Assembly: GCA_003162415.1 (NCBI GenBank)
Contig: PMOL01000005.1
Coordinates: forward strand, 256,064 to 320,063
Reading direction: 5' to 3'
Origin: Candidatus Dormiibacterota bacterium
GTDB lineage: Bacteria > Chloroflexota > Dormibacteria > Aeolococcales > Aeolococcaceae
DNA: 64,000 nt
Part shown: positions 60,218 through 64,000 of the stretch, piece by piece
How the letters are laid out: every line of letters starts with the position of its first letter
Position numbering within the stretch: the stretch's first letter is position 1
The notes under the pieces: model-generated
Told to the model about the DNA's origin: nothing
Seen by the model: the letters and a program-made list of their open reading frames with translations, nothing else
The model's database searches: none
Position numbers and translations under genes: made by a program

Positions 60218-61424
60218 CGACCTGGCGCCCGGGGCTCAACGTCCGGGCGGGATCGAGCTGACGCTTCACCGACCGCATCAGGTCGACGGCCACGTCGTCG
60301 TCCGCGTCCCCGGACACGAACACATCGCCCCGCCGGATCGCCAGCCGCCCACCGGCGGTGCGGACGGCCGTGCGGACGGTCTCGAGCGCCTCGGGCGCGA
60401 AGCGCATCTCCCCGGTGCCGAGCAGGGGACGCCACGCGACCGCATCGCACGTAGCAGACATGGATGACAGAAACTCACCGGCCCGCGCCGGTAGCGTGGC
60501 GACAGCGGCGACCGCACCGGCGCCTGTCCACGGCGAGCCCGCGCGCGACGCAGTCAATGCGGCCCCATCGTCCGGAGTAAGGTTGCGTCCCCCGATGTCG
60601 CGGGTAACGCGCTCTGCCTGCACCGCAGCGCCCTGCTCGGAGCTGTCGAAGCGCACCACGACGACCCCCTCGGGCCAGTGGAGGTCGACCACGCTCGGCG
60701 TCACCTGGAGCCGCCCGACTCGCGCGGCAAACTCGCAGAGCTCGAGCACCGACCGCGACTCGAAGGCGACGGTACTCGACGCCGCCGGCAGCGGATGGAG
60801 GCGGAAGGCCACCTCGGTCACGATCGCGAGGGTCCCGAGCGAACCGATCAGCAGCTTGGCGACATCGAACCCCGCGACGTTCTTGACGACCTTGCCGCCG
60901 CTTCGCCCCACGGTGCCGTCGGAGAGGACGAAGCTCGCCCCGATGACGAGATCGCGAGGAGTGCCGAATCGAGTGCGCAGCGGACCGCTTGCGGCGGTTG
61001 CGAGCATGCCGCCGATGGTGGCAGCGTCTCCCTGGGGTGGGTCAAGCATGAGGCGCTGCCGGAAACCGGGAGCCGAGGCGAGGGTCTTCTGAAGGTGACT
61101 GAGCGTGGTCCCCGCCCGTACCACACAGACCAGGTCCGCCGGCTCGTGATCGACGATGCCTTCGATCCGGGAAGTCGAGAGCACGACATCGCACCGTTCC
61201 GGCGGCGAACCCCAGTCGATCTTGGTGCCGCCTCCTCGAGCGACGACTGCCAGGCCGCGCGCCGTGGCTGCGGAGAGCACCGAGGCGACCTCGTCCTCGT
61301 CCGCCGGTGACACCACCAAGCTCGGAACCACGCCGCCGACGGCATCCGAGGCATCCGCGGCCCTGACGTGAGCCGCGCCGACCAGCTCGGCGAAGAGGAC
61401 GAGCTCCGGCGCCACCGACGCCAT
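60207..61424 (-). CDS. glcE: glycolate oxidase FAD-binding subunit
   Basis: VVARGGGTKIDWGSPP...ATIGGMLATAASGPLRTRFGTPRDLVIGASFVLSDG. Confidence 0.92.
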   Translation of the reverse strand: MASVAPELVLFAELVGAAHVRAADASDAVGGVVPSLVVSPADEDEVASVLSAATARGLAVVARGGGTKIDWGSPPERCDVVLSTSRIEGIVDHEPADLVCVVRAGTTLSHLQKTLASAPGFRQRLMLDPPQGDAATIGGMLATAASGPLRTRFGTPRDLVIGASFVLSDGTVGRSGGKVVKNVAGFDVAKLLIGSLGTLAIVTEVAFRLHPLPAASSTVAFESRSVLELCEFAARVGRLQVTPSVVDLHWPEGVVVVRFDSSEQGAAVQAERVTRDIGGRNLTPDDGAALTASRAGSPWTGAGAVAAVATLPARAGEFLSSMSATCDAVAWRPLLGTGEMRFAPEALETVRTAVRTAGGRLAIRRGDVFVSGDADDDVAVDLMRSVKRQLDPARTLSPGRQVGGI

Positions 61425-62875
61425 CACAGCCGCTCCGCCAGGCCCGACATCTCGATCGCGTGGGGTCGGTACATCCCGGGGACCTCGCCACAGAGCCTCG
61501 GGGTGGGCAGCGCCTTGCCCGGATTGCAGAGGTCGCGCGCATCGAAGGCGTCGCGAACCCTCCCCATCACCGAGATCGAGCCGGGGCTGAACATCTTCGG
61601 CATATAGCAGGCCTTGTCCGAGCCGACCCCATGCTCACCGGTGATCGAGCCGCCGGCGGTGATGCAGGCGTCGAGGATCAATCCGGCGAGCTGGAGCGCC
61701 CGCTCCCCCGCGCCCGGCTCACTGTTGTCGTACAGAACCAGGGGGTGGAGGTTGCCGTCGCCGGCGTGGAAGACGTTGGCGACGCGCAGCCCGTAGGTTG
61801 CCGAGAGCGCGCCGATCTGCTCGAGAACGTCGCGCAGCCGTGTGCGCGGAATGACCCCGTCCTGGACGTAATAGTTCGGGCTGATCCGTCCCATCGATGC
61901 GAAGGCGGCTTTGCGTGCTTTCCAGATGAGGGCGCGTTCGGCTTCGCTCGCCGCAACGCGGGTCTCGGTCGCTCCGCTCGCAGCGCAGATGTCGAGGACA
62001 TCGCGGAGGAATGCGGCGGACTCGACGGCGGGACCGTCGAGCTCGACGATCAGGGCGGCGCCGCAGTCCGGGTAGCCGGCATGCACGATCTCCTCGCAGG
62101 CCTGGATCGCCAGGCGGTCCATCATCTCGATGGCGGCGGGGGTGATACCTGCGGCGATGATCCGCGACACCGCCTCGCCGGCGTCACCCATCGTCGCGAA
62201 CGCCGCGAGGACCGTCTCGGTGGATTCGGGGACGCGGACGATGCGGAGCACGACCTCGGTCACGATGCCGAGGGTCCCCTCGCTGCCGATCACCATGCCG
62301 AGCAGGTCGTAGCCCGCGGCGTCGCGCACCGCCCCGCCGAGCCGCGCGATCCGTCCGTCGGCGGTGACGAACGTCGCCCCGAGGACATGGTGCGTGGTGA
62401 AGCCATATTTCAGGCAGTGGGCGCCGCCGGAGTTCTCGGCGACGTTCCCACCGATCGTGCACACCTGCTGCGACGAGGGATCGGGTGCGTAGAAGTAACC
62501 AAGTGGCCGCACGGCTTTGCTGACCTCGAGGTTGGTGACACCGGGCTGCACTGTGACCTGGTGGTTGTCGAGGTCGATGTCGAGGATCGCTCGCATCCGG
62601 CTGAGGCCGATCACCACGCCGTCGGCAACCGGGAGGGCTCCACCGGAGAGACCAGTTCCGGCGCCGCGCGCGACAAACGGCACCTGTGCCTCAGCGCATG
62701 CGCGGACGATCTCGGCCACCTCCGCGGTGGTGAGCGGCAGGACGACCGCGGCCGGCGAGACGCGCCGCCCGGTGAGGCCGTCGCATGCATAGGTCTGCAG
62801 TGCCGGCGTCGCGGTGATCATCCCGTCGTCGCCGACAATGGCGCGCAGCGTTTCGAGAAAGGCGCGATCAAGCAT
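61424..62875 (-). CDS. glcD: glycolate oxidase subunit, FAD-linked
   Basis: VARGAGTGLSGGALPVADGVVIGLSRM...GGNVAENSGGAHCLKYGFTTHHVLGATFV...GEHGVGSDK. Confidence 0.95.
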   Translation of the reverse strand: MLDRAFLETLRAIVGDDGMITATPALQTYACDGLTGRRVSPAAVVLPLTTAEVAEIVRACAEAQVPFVARGAGTGLSGGALPVADGVVIGLSRMRAILDIDLDNHQVTVQPGVTNLEVSKAVRPLGYFYAPDPSSQQVCTIGGNVAENSGGAHCLKYGFTTHHVLGATFVTADGRIARLGGAVRDAAGYDLLGMVIGSEGTLGIVTEVVLRIVRVPESTETVLAAFATMGDAGEAVSRIIAAGITPAAIEMMDRLAIQACEEIVHAGYPDCGAALIVELDGPAVESAAFLRDVLDICAASGATETRVAASEAERALIWKARKAAFASMGRISPNYYVQDGVIPRTRLRDVLEQIGALSATYGLRVANVFHAGDGNLHPLVLYDNSEPGAGERALQLAGLILDACITAGGSITGEHGVGSDKACYMPKMFSPGSISVMGRVRDAFDARDLCNPGKALPTPRLCGEVPGMYRPHAIEMSGLAERL

Positions 62876-63968
62876 GGGCGCCCAGCACCGCCGCCGCGGC
62901 ATCGATCGTACGTGCTGCCTCGGCTTCGGTGACCGTGCCCATGTGGCCGATGCGCACGCCCCGTCCCGCCCAGGGACCGAGACACCCCGCGATCAGCACG
63001 CCACGTTCCGACATCCCGGCACGCAGCCTGGCGTCGTCCGCGCCGTCCGGGAGCGCCAGCACGCTCAATGTCGGCGCCAGAGACGCGGGCTCGGTGAGTG
63101 GCTCGAACCCGAGCTCGCTCATGCCATCGCGAATCATCGCCGCCACCCGGCGGTGCCGCTCGTATCGCTCCGGCAGCCCCTCGGCGAAGATGGCGTCGAG
63201 CGAAGCCTCCAGGGCACGAAGCAGCGACACCGAGTGCGTCGAGAAGTATTTGCGCGGGTCGTCGACGGAGGCATCCCAGCGGCGCAGGTCGGCGTAGTAC
63301 GCACGGATGTCCCCCAGCGCCTCGCGGCGGCTGCGGGCGCGCTCCGACACCGCGAGCAGCGCCAGACCCGGGGGCACGCTGAGTGCCTTCTGAGCACCGG
63401 TGAGCAGGACGTCGACATCCCAGTCGTCCATCGCCTCCTCGATCCCGCCGGTTGCGCAGACGCCGTCGAGCACGATGACCGCGTCGTTCGCGGCGGCTCG
63501 AACCGTTGCCGCGGTCGCGGCGCAGTCCGCAAGCACACCGCTGCTCGTGTCCACATGCGTGAAGCACACCAGCGCCGGCGGGTCGCCATTCCGAAGCAGG
63601 CCACTCAGCGCGTCCTGGTCGGCACGCCGTCCCCAGTCGACCTGGAGCACGTCCGGCCGCATCCCAAGGGCGCCGGCTATCTCGGTGAAGCGGTCACCAA
63701 AGTAGCCGTGGCTCACCACCACGACACGATCGCCGGGGGCCGCGTGGTTGACGAGCGCTGCCTCCATCGCGAGGGTTCCCGCTCCGGCGAAGCAGTGGAC
63801 GCGCGCGCCGGCGGATCCGACCAGGCGGCGGATTCCCTCCTGGATGCGGATCATGGTTGCGGCGTTCTCGGGTCCGGTATGGCTCCGCACCGGCTCGGCG
63901 AGAGTCGCGAGCACGCCGGGGGCCACCGGCGTGGGTCCGGGGATCATGAGCAGCGGCGTCGTTGTCAT
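62868..63968 (-). CDS. alanine-glyoxylate/serine-pyruvate aminotransferase family protein
   Basis: MIPGPTPVAPGVLATLAEPVRSHTGPE...DVLLTGAQKALSVPPGLALLAVS. Confidence 0.92.
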   Translation of the reverse strand: MTTTPLLMIPGPTPVAPGVLATLAEPVRSHTGPENAATMIRIQEGIRRLVGSAGARVHCFAGAGTLAMEAALVNHAAPGDRVVVVSHGYFGDRFTEIAGALGMRPDVLQVDWGRRADQDALSGLLRNGDPPALVCFTHVDTSSGVLADCAATAATVRAAANDAVIVLDGVCATGGIEEAMDDWDVDVLLTGAQKALSVPPGLALLAVSERARSRREALGDIRAYYADLRRWDASVDDPRKYFSTHSVSLLRALEASLDAIFAEGLPERYERHRRVAAMIRDGMSELGFEPLTEPASLAPTLSVLALPDGADDARLRAGMSERGVLIAGCLGPWAGRGVRIGHMGTVTEAEAARTIDAAAAVLGAHA

Positions 63969-64000
63969 GAGCCGCCTCATGCTGCCACAAGGCGGGCGCC

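Noticed and set aside
61460-62932. 490-aa plus ORF
   Set aside because: Antisense of glcD.

Overview
High-GC bacterial chromosomal window, about 61 protein-coding genes. Small-family content (DUF5709, DUF6458, DUF6131 and TIGR03085-like proteins) suggests an Actinobacteria- or Chloroflexota/Dormibacterota-like lineage; this is inference. I found no tRNA, rRNA, CRISPR array, transposase or phage module. Main blocks: (1) truncated aldo/keto reductase, a secreted protein resembling S8-peptidase accessory domains, and an S53 sedolisin; (2) TetR plus DrrAB-type ABC exporter; (3) tail-to-tail c-di-GMP enzymes, Zn-alcohol dehydrogenase and FtsH; (4) acyl-CoA ligase, then a DAHP synthase-chorismate mutase fusion divergent from gltBD; (5) small stress/membrane proteins; (6) HxlR/MFS pair; (7) winged-helix regulator, phosphoketolase (xfp) and acetate kinase, next to a divergent gene that appears to share the regulator's N-terminal domain; (8) a phenylacetate/aromatic amino-acid catabolic region (PaaI-PaaK-MaoC-2xECH-E1a-E1b-E2-IlvE facing paaEDCBA, with hppD divergent from paaA); (9) a glyoxylate/C2 region (2-hydroxyacid dehydrogenase, class III aminotransferase, glucosidase, DapA-like lyase, FAD oxidoreductase, glcFED, alanine-glyoxylate aminotransferase). 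Most notable observations: a candidate attenuator with a Tyr-Phe leader peptide and intrinsic terminator upstream of the DAHP synthase fusion; overlapping divergent -10 elements between paaA and hppD that imply leaderless transcripts; a 2-oxoacid dehydrogenase complex inside the phenylacetate operon; and an apparently uncharacterised helical module shared by two divergent genes at the phosphoketolase operon.
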